Origin: Chromera velia
Lineage: Eukaryota; Sar; Chromeraceae
DNA: 48,601 nucleotides
NCBI GenBank assembly: GCA_018398765.1
Contig: JAHBMJ010000411.1
Span: forward strand, 1-48,601
Direction of reading: 5' to 3'
Shown: one piece after another, positions 1 to 12,217 of the stretch
How positions within the stretch are numbered: the stretch's first letter is position 1
Layout: the number at the start of each line of letters is the position of its first letter
Notes under the pieces: model-generated
Database searches by the model: none
Seen by the model: only the letters and a program-made list of their open reading frames with translations
Told to the model about the DNA's origin: nothing
Program-made: the position numbers and the translations under genes

Positions 1-1877
1 GGGGGGGGGGGAGGGGAGAGAAGGAAATAACCGTACCCCCTCGGGCTTAGAAGAAGGAGGAGGAGACGGACATGCAGAGGAGGACGAGGGGGAAGGGGAA
101 GGAGAGGGAGACGCGATAGTTGTGGGAGGAGATGAAGTGGGAGGGGAAGGGGAAGGTGAAGGGGAGGGGGGGCCCTCAGGGTCCCGGCTGCTTCCACAGG
201 CGCCGCCAGGAGAAGGGGGGGGAGGAGGAGGAGGCGAGACAATGAGCAGTCGTCCGTGGGAGGTGCGGGCGCGGCTCTTTGGAACGACTTACGTGATTGT
301 AAGTTTTTGTTTAGAATGCATGGATTGACCTTCGTTCCTTCCTTCCTTTCCTCCTTCCTTTCTTCCCTCCTTCCATCCTTCCTTCCTTCCTTTTTTTCTT
401 TCTTCCTTCCTTCCTTCCTTCCTTCCTATCTTCCTTCTGCTTGGGATGGGGCAAAATGAAACATGTGTTGATCCGATGACACTCTGTTGACCAAGACGCG
501 GTCGGTCCACAAATAGTGATGCTCTGCTCTTTTTTGCAGGAAGGAAGGGCAAGGAAAATTGATTGCATGGGTGTGTAAAAAGGGCTTTCAACATCTCTCT
601 CCGTGTCTCTCTCTTACTTTCTTCTTCTGGGTGCACCCATTTATTTTCTCTTCCTCAGCTGTTCCATGCATGGCATCTCTATTTGGACTTTTAGACTGCA
701 TTCAATATTTCTTCCTTCGCTTTCGGTAAGTTTCTCTTTCCTGCACACACACACACACACACATACATACACATGCGGACAGATGCACATGGGTGGGCGG
801 GTGCGTGCAGAACGACAGCGAGACCCTCTCAGCTACCCGCGTGCCCCGGTGCCCGATCAGCATGGCCTCCTCTCTGGGGTTCTGGAATTCTCCCATTAGG
901 TCGGTCTGGCTCAGATGTTCAGTGATGAAAGACTAAATGAATGAACGAATGAATGAATAAATCTGCTGTGTTGCGTGTCTGCTGTTGTCCGTGGTGTCTG
1001 TTGTTTGCCCTTTTCTCGTTGCCCTGTTGAATTTTCTTGGGCTTATCCGTTTCTCACTCTTCTGTGCTCTCTCTTTTTGCCTCACACTCGAGTCGAGTAA
1101 GCCCTCGATTGATCAATTCCTCGTGCATGCTGCAGGGCTGCTGGTGCCCCTCCCTCTCCCTCTGTGGAGGCAGACTTAAAGGAAGAGAGAGAGAAGGGAT
1201 TCGGACCCGAGCAGTCAGCCAAGGAGTTGCATTTCGTTCGTCCTTCCGAATTCGGCAGAGGGATGGAACCAGAGATTTTGGACCTCCCCGAGCCCTTCGC
1301 CTTGCTGGAGCTGTATGACACAGCAGGCGGCGGCAGCTCGGGGGGAACCTCCGGGTCAGATCTGAGGGGAGGGGGGGAGGGAGGAGACGGGAGAGGCGAC
1401 CTCCCAGGGCATGTCCTCTCTCCGTTCTCTAGGGACAGTGCTGCCGGGGCAGAGCCGGAGGGACAGCCCGGGCAGGGATTGGGGGGCGCTGGGGGGCCTG
1501 CAGCAGCAGCAGCAGATGGGGGAAGTGGAGGGATGGGCATCGGAGGCCGGGCCCAGGCTCAGGGGGCCAGTGTGGCGCCTCCCCGGATGCCCATGCAGGG
1601 AGGGGGGGGGGAACCGACGATGGCCGCTGCGGGGGCCACAACTGAAGAGCAGGCAGGGGCGATGTCGAGCATGGAGGCGAACCGGTCGATGTCCTTCTCT
1701 GCGGGCTGCAGGTGGGTGGCTCTCTCTGGCGGTTTGTCTGTCGATCTCTCTGTCTCTCTGTCGGTCTGTCTATCTCTCTGTCGGTCTGTCTGTCGATCTC
1801 TCTGTTGCACAGTGAGAAGGAAGGAAAGGGGAAGACACAAGTAGTCTTTCACTCTGCTTATCCATACAAACACAAAT

Positions 1878-1916
<39 letters not shown>

Positions 1917-4900
1917 GTGTGTGTGTGTGTGTGTGTGTGTGTTGTTGTCGTATTGGGTCAGCGAGAGAGAAGAAAAGAGCACATCTTTATTTGCCTCTGT
2001 AGCTGTGTGTGTCCCAAGGTATCAGAATGTACTTCTTCGTCTGAGGGTTTCAGAGGGTGGAACGAAGTCCCGATTGCTGTGAGAGGTGTTGAAGATGAAG
2101 GTCTTCTTTTTCTTTTTTTGCCTGCCTGTCTGCCGTTCCACCTGCACTTCTTCTCTCTGACAAGCTTCGCGAAAGATGAGCCTCTGCACGTGTACAGCTT
2201 CTCGCTCGCTTTTTTTGGTTCTGTTCCACCCACAAAATCGCACACAAACACAATGTGCTTCCCCAGACGCACGACTAATTAATTGTCCAACCACTCGATC
2301 TTCCTTCACTGCAGCGGAGACGCTGAGCCCCTCTGCGGTCACTTCTTTCAGAGGTCCACAGGGTCCCTCTCTAGGCCTCATGCTGCCGAGCTGGCCGCGC
2401 GCTTGGGGTCCAAGATCAGACTGCTTGCGTCAATCCGACAGAACGCGATGATGCCAGGCATCGCCCTGCCCCAGCCTCCTGAGGCTAATCAGACGGGGCG
2501 GCCGGGGGCCCGGAGGCCCAGCGTCGTCGGCACCATGCTCGAGCCTCCTCCTCCTCCTCCTCCTGCAGGGGGGGGGGGGGATGCGACCCGACAAGAAGAA
2601 GCGTCTGCATGGAGGGCCTCTCCGGTAGGTCCTCAGCAGATGGGGGCAGCTCAGAGGAGACACACCAACACCCCGGTCGGTCCGCGCATTCCGCCCTCCT
2701 CTCGCTGGGCCGTTTCCACCGAAGGGTCGGGTCCCCTGGTGATTATGATTTTTGCCAGCAGGGGTTCGCCCTGTCTGAACGCCCCTGTCATCATAGCAGC
2801 GGCCCGACGCGCCGCGAGTGGTCGTCGGGGCGCGCTGCATCCCGTAGTGTCCCGTCTGATGGGACTGAGAGGCCCCCCCACAGTGCGTGTGGGCCCCCTT
2901 CTGTGGGCTGTGAAGGGAACGCCTGAAGCGTCGGCAAGCAGGGGGGGGGGTCAGCGTCGAGCGGGTGGGGAGGAGAGGGGAGAGACGGGTGGAGATAGAC
3001 AAGAGAGAAGTAACCAGGCACGGCCAAGCTCCTCCATGCAGAGGGCAGACGGTGTGCCTCCCCCGCCGCCTTCCGGTCCCTCTGCTGGTGTTGCAGTGGC
3101 ATCTGTTGATTCCCGAGAGGGCAGCAGACGTCCGTCGTCCTCGGGGGGAGACGGGGGAGGGGGGGGTCGGAGGGGGGATAACCACCGTCAGAGATTTCAG
3201 ACCCAGAGGTTCCGAGAGAACTTCTCCTTTGCCCCAATTGACGACAGTTTATCTCCCCGTCCCAGAAGACGAAGAAGAAGGAGAGGCTCAGGAGAGGAGG
3301 AGGACGAAGAGGAAGAGGATGGAGGAGCAGAAAATTCAGCAGAGTCTCCCAGTATGGGACGAAGAGGAAGAGGAGGACCAACACCGCACTCACCGACTCA
3401 CATGGCCGACCCATCACCAGACAACCGCAATCCCCCGACTGGAGCACAAGACCCTCCTGATCTGATGAATTTGCCAGCAGATGTGCAATTTGAAGAGCAG
3501 CCCACCTCTGCACCGCCGATGCTTGAAGGTCCAGAGACGGACCCGGTTTCTTCTCAAGCAGGGCCTGTTCCCTTGCCCGCAGGTGGTGCGAATGATCGCT
3601 TTCTCTCTGCAACGTCGGAGGCGCCGGTGCCCCCCCCTCCGCCTCCCCAGACGGCGTCTGCAGCAGGACAGTCTGAGAATGTTCTTCCCTCTCTGCCTGC
3701 GGTGTGGCCTTCTGACGAGGCGCTCCAACGAGAGGTTGCACAGGACTTGGAAGAGGACATGGATGCGGAGGAGGAGGGCGGGGGGTTTGGTGATCTCCCG
3801 TCGTCTGCAGTTTTGTTTGATGACGGGGAGATGGCAGAGGGAGACAGGGCCCCCCTCCCCCCTTCTTTGATGGTTTCTCCTAACGAGGGGGCGGGGGGGG
3901 GGACGAGCGGACCCCGGCCCGCATGGCCCTCCGCCGGGAGGAGAGACAGCGACGACCCGGTGCCCTCCCCTCCCCAAGACGTGGGGGGTGCCGGGGCCCT
4001 TCCGCCCGTGCCCCCTGCGGAGACAATGCAGCTGCCCTCAGGAGTTGAGGCAGAGGGCCAAACCCTCGGGAGAAGGGAATCCGCAACAGGAGAAGCAGGA
4101 GAAAATGAGGGGGGGGAGGGGAAGCGGGGGGAAGGGCCTCCAGAGGTCCGGCGGCTGTGGCAGGAACTGAAGCCCTGGGAGTGGGGGGAAAAGAGCAACC
4201 ACCGAACTTTCTTCACGGTCATTCTGGGAGAACTCAGGTCAGACGTGCAGTCATTTAGACACACGGACGGACGGACGGACGGACGGTCGAAGGGAAAAAA
4301 AGAAAAGAAACTTGGTCTTTGTCGGTGCAGAGTGCTCATTCCTTCTTGATTATTTCTCCTCTCTCTTTCCAACCAGGCGCCTCTAGTTTCCTCTCTCTAG
4401 CGAAGCAAGCAATGGCTTCTCTATTTTCCTCCAAACTCTCTCTTTCTCTCTCTCTCACACACAAACACGAACGCACTCTTTCTGTGTGTCTGTGTGAGTG
4501 TCGTGGGTGTGCGTGTGCGTGTGCAGTTGACCTTTTATCCTTTTGGTGCACATTCTTGTAGACGTGTCAAATATGCAGATGTGTGTTCGCCTCCGGCCGT
4601 ACGTGCAGAGCGAAGCCCGACGCCCCCCCTGCCCAGAGACGAAGCCTGAGTCACTGTGTGTCCGGACTGAAGAGGACTGAAACCTTCAGACTGCGCATTG
4701 CTGAGGGGTGGATACTCAGGTCAGTCGGTCAGGGAGTTTGATGACCTTCTTTATTTTTCCTTTGCTTTCGTTCCATCAGTGCCCATGTTTCTGTCCTCTT
4801 TCTGCGCCTCTCTCTCTTGTCTCTCTCTCTCGGGGGCCATTTTCGCACTCCGTTCACTCTCACACTCATCACACTCACACTCACTGCTTTTCTTCTCCCT

Positions 4901-5422
4901 CTATTCCCCAGCCCCCCCCCCGACGTGGCCGAGCTGAACGCCCATGAGGCTCTGCCATCCGCCAACGCGATCGACACAGAGAGGTCGGCATCGGCACAGC
5001 CGCACCAGCACCAGGCAGGAGGAGGGAACGACGCCGCTCCCCTGCCGAACGTCATTGGGAGGTCTGCGGAGGGACCGGGAATCGAAGGAGACGATGCTGC
5101 GCTCCTGGAAGGATATAGGGGTGATGGGCGGGCGGCCTCTCAGTCACCCCTGGCACAACCACTCCAGGGAGGGGGGAGACTGGCGGAGCTGGTTGGGGAC
5201 GCTCGACGTGCCTCCGGACAAGGAGAAGCGTCGGGGGTCAAGTTGAACGGCCGCACCTTGCCAGGGGGGCAGCAGAGCAGTGAGGGGAGGCGGCAGTTGA
5301 TTGAAGACGGTGCTCGGAGTGTATGTGCGAGAGGTTCCGATTTTTGGAATTTCTCGGGGGAGTACGCAGAGACAGAGTGGCTGGAAGTTCGCTTCTTCAT
5401 CAACCATTTTGGCAGGCGCTGA
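1..5422 (+). CDS. Low-complexity acidic/Gly/Pro-rich protein, 5' partial, 6 exons
   Basis: Exons read as 1-298, 811-899, 1136-1711, 2315-4237, 4579-4719 and 4912-5422 (TGA stop). The first intron is phase 0 and the other four are phase 2; with these borders the frame stays open for 1179 codons from base 2. The gene enters from the left edge, so the N terminus is missing. The protein has Glu/Gly-rich, poly-Pro and Ala/Gln stretches, a basic/acidic block around 3260-3350 (Arg-rich then Glu/Asp-rich) and few hydrophobic segments. Short ordered-looking pieces are WEVRARLFGTTYVI at the end of exon 1, ILDLPEPFALLELYD in exon 3 and the C-terminal part of exon 6 (FWNFSGEYAETEWLEVRFF). I recognise no domain. 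It could be a disordered nuclear or scaffold protein. A C-tract plus CAG at 2551-2568 could be an additional acceptor inside exon 4, but the frame is open without it. Neighbouring introns hold CA, TCTG and CT/GT repeats. Confidence 0.7.
299..2314. repeat. Intronic simple repeats of the first gene
   Basis: The first three introns carry TTCC repeats (about 338-430), a CA tract (744-763), AATG repeats (938-960), TCTGTC-type repeats (1735-1805) and a CT tract running into GT (1880-1942). They explain the open frames on both strands here; no other coding signal is visible. Confidence 0.8.
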
Positions 5423-6273
5423 GCAAGCAACGTACTAAACAGCCTAGTAAAAAGCTTATTGAAAATTACAGAAAAAACATGTATTAAATTTCATGTGACA
5501 GTCAATTACAGCTTGAATCACAGTTTGTATACTATTGAGTAAGAAGCTAAATATAATGGGAGATCATAGCTTTTATAACATAAATAAATTTATAGATTCT
5601 ATGTATATGGGTATAATTATTGTATCGATATCGTTTGGCGTCCAGAAAAGGCTGCACATCATATCGTCCATATTTTTTATGTTTGATTTTAAACCGTTCT
5701 GCCTCAATTCAGATTCAGACTTATGATTATCTAGAAGATTTCGTTGTCACGACGCTATGTTTGGGGTGGAAGCCTGACAAGATTATCGAGCTATTTCTAG
5801 CAGTTGTATTACATGCATTTCCATAACATTTCTTTTACCATTTTTTCACAAGTTGAAAGAGCAGTTCTTCAAAGTTTATATAAGAGACCTTTGACTCTTT
5901 AAAAAAATGATTGGGGGCAATGGAGAGATCTTTTGGCACTTTTACTATGCATCATTAGCCGATACTAGTATGTTTTATGGAAGCGTACAAAAGCGTACGA
6001 ATTATAAAAATTTAGACCTCACCTCATTTTTCTATTCTAATAAAAAATCGATGAAACTAAACATAACAAAAGTTACATATATCTCAAATTCTACTAATTC
6101 CTTACTCATTTTTAAAGAGCTTTAAACCTCCAATCTAGCCTCCCACTAAAAGAACCTGAGACGAAGGCCAATTAACTTCTACTGCAAATGGCTTTCAACT
6201 TTAATAACACCAAAAATATCCAAAAATTGAAGCTAAGCGCGAAGCTTTGAGCAAATTCTGAATTACTTCTGAT
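5423..6273. other. AT-rich convergent spacer
   Basis: Base composition turns AT-rich immediately after the stop of the upstream gene and stays so up to the stop codon of the LRR gene on the other strand. Small AT-rich open frames are present but show no protein-like composition. The stretch must hold both 3' UTRs and terminators; I cannot point to a poly(A) signal with confidence. Confidence 0.6.
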
Positions 6274-9200
6274 CTAGAACTCCATGTTGCTGAGGCCAAT
6301 AGGCAGCGATAAGAAGAGCGCCGTGACCTCCTGGTTACTACTCACCCCGCAAACTGCAGGCAAAAGACCGGGTGAAAGTTTCCATCGCAAAGAAGCAAAT
6401 GAAATCCAGCTGTAATATGTACGTCAGTCGTTTTGACGAAGAGCTGAGGAATCGTGAGAACCTCAGAAACGCGCAGTCGCACCCACAGACTCGCATGTTA
6501 TCATTTCTCGATGGCACAGACAGGAAGGAAGGGGGGCATACGTACAAACGCGAAGCAGCTTTCACCCGCTTATCATGCAACACGCCATACACACACCTCT
6601 GCCTGAGTAAACAAAATCCCAACCACCCACCGCCTTGTCGCGCTTCAAGGCACTCGCGCCACTAGTTGCATGGGTGTACAAAGGGATGCACGAGGGGATG
6701 CACGCATGAAGGTGCGCCATCTCATGTGCCCCGGCGTAGCCAAAATTTGCCCCTATTCAATTTGAATCCAGCCATGCACAGCCATACAGCCGGCATGCCT
6801 TCCAGACTTCATTCTCAAAAAAAGACAAAGTCTTCTCACATTTGCTCCTCTCTTGCACGCCTCGATCATGCGCTGCCAGATCTCCCCAGGGACAGACCAA
6901 CCATCCAAAACAAAATATTATTCAAAAACGCACAGACAAAACTGACAACTCAGGTCCAGCCTCTTCAGCCCTTCGAGGCTCTTCAGACGCGCCCCCAGAG
7001 CCTCCCACCCGGCAAAGCTGATCTCGCCGTTCCCTGCACACCGACTCATCCATGCATGGATGATACCAGACATATCCTGACGTCGACTTGCGTACACAAG
7101 AACACACGCACGCAGGCAAAGGCTTCCCCTACCTGCATCTTCCATTCACCCAAGTGGACCTTCAGATCGAGGCTGATCGACATGCATGCAGACGTACAGT
7201 GTGACAGAAGGAGAAGAAGAACATGAACGCTGAGGTGTCGTCGTGTCGAGTCGATCTCTGGATCCGGCCGTCGGAAAAACGGACCGTTCAATTTCAGTCT
7301 GCCTCCCCACTATGTGCATGCATGCACCTAAGCACCTCCTTTTCCTCCTGCACTCCCCATGCAACCTCATCTAGTCACAAGCACAGAGAGAAGCTCAAGC
7401 CCTCAACAATTTCCAATTTCCGAGAGAAAAAAGAAGGCTGTCCGCTACTGACAGCAGAGTACTAGTTCCTCGAGGCCGCGTGGAAGCGATGGGAAGAGCT
7501 GCAAAACCCTCTGGTCATTGAGGCCGCACCCTGCAGTCAGAAAGCTTCAAGCCGTGATAGAAGCCTTGCAAGACTTGCCTTCCCACTCACTCAACAGAAC
7601 GCAGAGCAAAAGCAAAATAACTTAACGATCCATCATATTTTGCCCCATGCATCCCCCGCTGAGCCCCTCTTCCCTCCTCAAGGACAAAACAAATAAATCG
7701 AAGATTCAGAAAACTAATTGCACAGCCAGCGTCCCGACGACCGGACGTACTTTCCATGATCCTGAAATCACATTCGCTTCTCTCTTGCACCCCTCGATCA
7801 TGCACCCCCAAGGACACGCAGACAGACCGACCATCCATCCAAAACGATACATTCGCAAACGCACAGACAGAACTGACCACCCAGGTTCAGCCTCTTCAGC
7901 CCCGCGAGGCTCTTCAGACGCGCCCCCAGAGCCTCCCACCCGACAGGGCTGATCGCGGCGTTGACTGCACACCGACTCATCCATGAATGAGACCTGACAT
8001 ACTCTGACGCAGACTTGCATACAGAAGCACGCACGAACGCACGAACGCAGGCAAAGACTTCCCCTACCTGCATCTTCCATTCACCCAAGTGGGTCTTCAG
8101 ATCGAGGCTGATCGACATGCAGACGTACAGTGTGACAGAAGGAGAAGAACAAACGTGAACGCTGAGATGTCGAATCGATCTCTGGGTCCGGCCGTCGGAA
8201 AGACGGACCGTTAAATTTCAGTCTGCCCCCCCCCCCCACTACGTGCATGCGTGCACCTACACAGCCCCTCTTCCACCTGCACTCCCCATCCATTCTTATC
8301 TGGTCATAAACACAGAGAGAAGCTCAAGCCCTAAACAATTTCCAATTTCCAGAAAAACGAAGGCTGCTCCCTACTGACCGTCAAGCTTCAGATCCTCGAG
8401 GCCGCGTGGAAGCGCTGGGAACAGCTGCAGAACCTTCTCCTCATTGAGGCCGCAGTCTGCAAGCAATGAGGCCACGAAACTGCTAAGGTTACGCATGAAA
8501 TGCATGGAGAGTTGAAGACTTAAGGATAAGTTGGTCTAGTTAGCGTCTTCTGTTTTGCCTGGGCAAGTCATCCGACGTGCATTTGCATGTGTGCATGGTG
8601 CTGCGGCATGACAATCAAGATAGGACTGCTCGTGAGCTCGAAGGAGTTGTCTCTCTCTTTTTCATTCTCAAATCAATATGTGAGCAACCAGCAAAGCACA
8701 GAAAAAGCTCGAAGGAGTTGTCTCTCTCTTTTTCATTCTCAAATCAATATGTGAGCAACCAGCAAAGCACAGAAAAAGTCCGAAGGAGTTTGCGGCCTCG
8801 TTCGTCAATACAAGCAGACCTCTCCGCCACGAGATCGACCAGCGGGTTCAGCTTCTCCTCAAACGAGGGTGGGCATGTACCCGTCGTATGATACAGCAAC
8901 AGAACAGATAAGGTGCTTTCCGCACTCTAGCAAATGTACGTGGGGTCATGTAGTCCAACGGACGCATTCTCCAAGTCTATGTATATGTGGAAGAAGCCGT
9001 CACTGCCGAACGAAGTCCCCCTATATTCCTTGCTCAATCAATTTCATTCGTTCCGTCAATCGATCAGTGTCAAACAAAAAACTCACCTACCATCCAACCA
9101 AAACTCCATTCAACCCACCAACCAACCATACAATCCAGCCAGCAAACTCAAACAATCAGCCAAAGAGTAAACAATCAAAGCGGTCAACTGATCACCTACA

Positions 9201-11890
9201 TTGCCACCCACAGACCCATGCAGCCAAAAAGCAAACCGACCCTGAAGCCAGAGACTCCTCAATGAGGCAACATGGGCCTCTGTCCCATTCTGCCCCGAAT
9301 CTCCGAGACTGCCCAAAAAATGGCTGATAACATCTCCAAATCGGATGAAGGATCTCCGGCCTGAGTGAATGCAAAAGACAATCAGTACAAACAGAGGCCA
9401 AGCACGCATGCTCAAGAAGGAAAGACGGGTTATCAAAGCAATCGGCGCGGTGAACCAGAGAGCGACCGCGACCCAACATTGCTTCGGAATTAAGTCAGAT
9501 TGCTAGCGACTGCCAGAGATCGACAGAATACACAATTGAAAGTTGAATATGACAATCAAAAGGATGGCAGATCAAAATTAAATGGGAGGGACAATAACCT
9601 CCTCAGCAGGAGAACCTTGGGAGACCAGCTGCTGCATGTTAAAAAATAAGGGAGATCGAGTGGCGCTGGGCACAGGAGGGAAGGCAGGAAAATGCATCAA
9701 GGAGGGGATTCGTCACAGCACCAAAGAGGTCTACGTTGTGCGTTGGGGCAAAGTACATAAAATTTCATCACTCTTGCACCCAGTTTGCAGATATTCTTTT
9801 TCACCTAGGTGATTGTTGTTGCATTGCCGCAACGACTAACCCAACTTGAGTTCCTCCGTCGACTTCGGTAGAGTCGCGAGGAGAAGGCGGAGCTTCCCCG
9901 GAGAAATGTGTGTGTCTGCAAGACAACCAAGCAACAAGCTTTGGGTACATGCTCTTCATGCAAATGTGTATGGAAAGGTGCATGCTGAGACCTCTTCAAG
10001 CTCAGCCGTTTAGGTTTCCAAGGCCCTCCGCTCCCCTCCCACATGATTGTGATAGCACTTGCATGCACCTGCCCTCTTTTTCACAAAGTCAGAGTCATTC
10101 TCTGGCCTTAATTCCCGCAGGGTCGACAAATTAGCACACGATCGAGAATATCGGATAGTTTGTAAGCAATCTATTTTGGAAAGTGGCAAGTCAGGCAGGC
10201 AGGGAGAGTTTGCGGATCAGGAGCAGCGCTTGCGATTTTATGTGAGGAGGGTGGTTGGGGGTCATGCAGGCGTATGCATGCAAGAGGCACTCACCTGTGA
10301 GGTCCAGACTCTTGAACAGGGCACGGATCTTCTTCTGAAAGGTTGTTGCAGACAGAGAAGAGAAGAGAAGAGAAGAGAAGAAAGGAGCTGTCAACCATTG
10401 AAACACAGAATAAAGTGCCATTCATGTACGCTCTTCTTACACCTTGCAAGTCGGTACTCTGCATAAAAAATCATCATAAAAAAAAACAGACATCCTTCTA
10501 CCACGGCCTCCACCTACACATTCATGCAGCGTGCTCACTACGACTGCACGAAAAAAAGGTCAAAGAGACAGGAGAAACAAACATCCGGGACGCCCTGCAA
10601 GCTATCTTTCAATCAAATCCAAAGACAATTCTCGCGGACCTTCTGCATGTAGTGAAGCATCAGCCACGCCACGCCGTACGAGTCCTTTCTTTGGGCGAGC
10701 TCCGAGACGTCCTGCGGGAAAGATAGTGTACAGGAAGAAGGGTAGTGAATGTAACCCAATGCCCCCCCCTCAGTGAGAATGTGAGGGAATCGAAGAGAAG
10801 AGGGATCTCAACAGTCTGGATGAAGCTGCATAATTTTACACAATAGACCGGAGAGAAGAAAACAGAATGCTGCTATGAGAAAAACGACGGGAATGAAATG
10901 GACACTTATCATGCATCATTTTGGAAGTCAGTAGTTGTTGCGAAGGAAAAGTAACTGACCGTAGAGACGGTGGAGTTCATGTCGTTCTTCAGAAGGCGAA
11001 GCAGTGCAGCGCCCCAATTCTTGGGGGGATCAGAGGTGTCCTGCGAGAAGGTCCGCGTGCAGAGAGGGAATTAATAAGAAGAGACGAAAAGCACATGGCC
11101 GGTCTGAAGAAGCAGAACAAGAAAAACTTCAGGGCTGTCAATCAAAACTGGAGCGGACAGGGGTTGACTGCCTTCAAGTTGCGTGTGTCCGTCTTTGCCT
11201 GGAAGCAAAAAAGGACGACACCACTTTATCACGGCCTGTGCTGACTGTGGCCAAAATTGGCGCTCCCGTTTCTACGGCGAAGCGAAGAAAGCTAGACGAG
11301 CAAAAACGAACGAAAACGGTGGTACACGCGGGAAAAAGGGGGAGGCAAAACCATTGATTCTGTACATGAATGCAAGCGGATAAGTCCCAGAATACCTTCC
11401 GCTGCAGACAAAAAACACGTCACTCTCTTTCCCTTTCTCGTCCCTTCGTGTGCATGCAGACAGATGTTCGTGCCAATCGGTATACCTCGCGTGTTTCTTC
11501 TTTCTCCCTCACCTCTGTCTCTGCTCCATGGCTCGCCAACGCCCCTGCCGCGTTCTCTTTCACGCCATCGGAAGTGTGGGACGTCAGCTGGGCGACTGAC
11601 GCCTCCATTGCTGAAACCTGAGGGATATGTACGGAAAGGACGATATATACACAGCGCGGGTTCTGAACAAGGCAAGTTGAGCACGCGTTTGCGGCGCGAC
11701 GACAGAAAAACGCAAAACACCGGATGGGGGGCTTCTCAGTGCACTCACAGTGGCCACCAGAAAAGTCACATGCATGCAAATACACTCATTCACTCTACAA
11801 TCTCATGGAGAAAAAAGGTCTGACGAGGCATGCAGGAGGAAAATACTGCATGGCACGACTCTCTTCATCTAAATTCAAAGCGAGCCCGTC

Positions 11891-11982
<92 letters not shown>

Positions 11983-12016
11983 CCTTATTGTGTTGGGGTG
12001 TGGTGCTTTTCGACAT
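6274..12016 (-). CDS. Leucine-rich repeat protein (ribonuclease-inhibitor type), 11 exons
   Basis: Exons on the minus strand: 12016-11984, 11617-11513, 11040-10960, 10711-10640, 10334-10295, 9360-9241, 8456-8379, 7964-7878, 7530-7453, 7033-6947 and 6353-6274. They add up to 861 nt, 286 residues plus stop, with every phase agreeing. The first four introns are phase 0, the rest phase 1. The N-terminal part (residues 1-97) is helical-looking; exon 2 contains VKENAAGALA, reminiscent of an armadillo repeat. From about residue 110 the protein is an LRR array, with 26-residue exons (CGLNEEKVLQLFPALPRGL) alternating with 29-residue exons (GWEALGARLKSLAGLKRLNL). The last exon is a degenerate LRR ending in TAG. 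The fold usually gives a curved protein-binding surface; no partner or enzymatic domain is visible. The first intron holds the CA/TA microsatellite. The start ATG at 12016 is the first in frame and is followed at once by the AAG/GTATAT donor. The start exon and exon 2 are the least certain parts. Confidence 0.75.
6880..8460 (-). repeat. Tandem duplication of a two-exon LRR module (~930 bp period)
   Basis: Exon 6947-7033 matches exon 7878-7964 (offset 931), and exon 7453-7530 matches 8379-8456 (offset 926). The intron between them matches too, including the CATCTTCCATTCACCCAAGT block at 7137 and 8070. Exon lengths (87 and 78) are unchanged, and all borders are phase 1, so the duplication added two repeats to the protein without a frame change. 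Confidence 0.9.
8636..8777. repeat. Perfect 71-bp tandem duplication
   Basis: Positions 8636-8706 and 8707-8777 are identical as read. A third copy starts at 8778 but only about ten bases of it are recognisable. It lies in the LRR-gene intron between exons 9241-9360 and 8379-8456. Confidence 0.95.
11893..11982. repeat. CA/TA/TG compound microsatellite in LRR intron 1
   Basis: A CA run, a TA run, a TG run and a second TA run follow each other and abut the 5' splice site of the first LRR-gene exon at 11983. Read as RNA the CA and TG parts could pair. Confidence 0.9.
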
Positions 12017-12185
12017 CCTCTTTTATAAGAACCCGGAAACGACCTGCACGAAGAGAGAGGACCGGAGAGGCCGTGAGACAGAAAAGCGCAGAGCGAAAAA
12101 TACACTCAGATGTCTCAACTTAGTGAAGAGAGATTGAGAAATCTGGGCAACACATGCAAGCAGGATGCCCTATTTGTATGTTATA

Positions 12186-12217
<32 letters not shown>

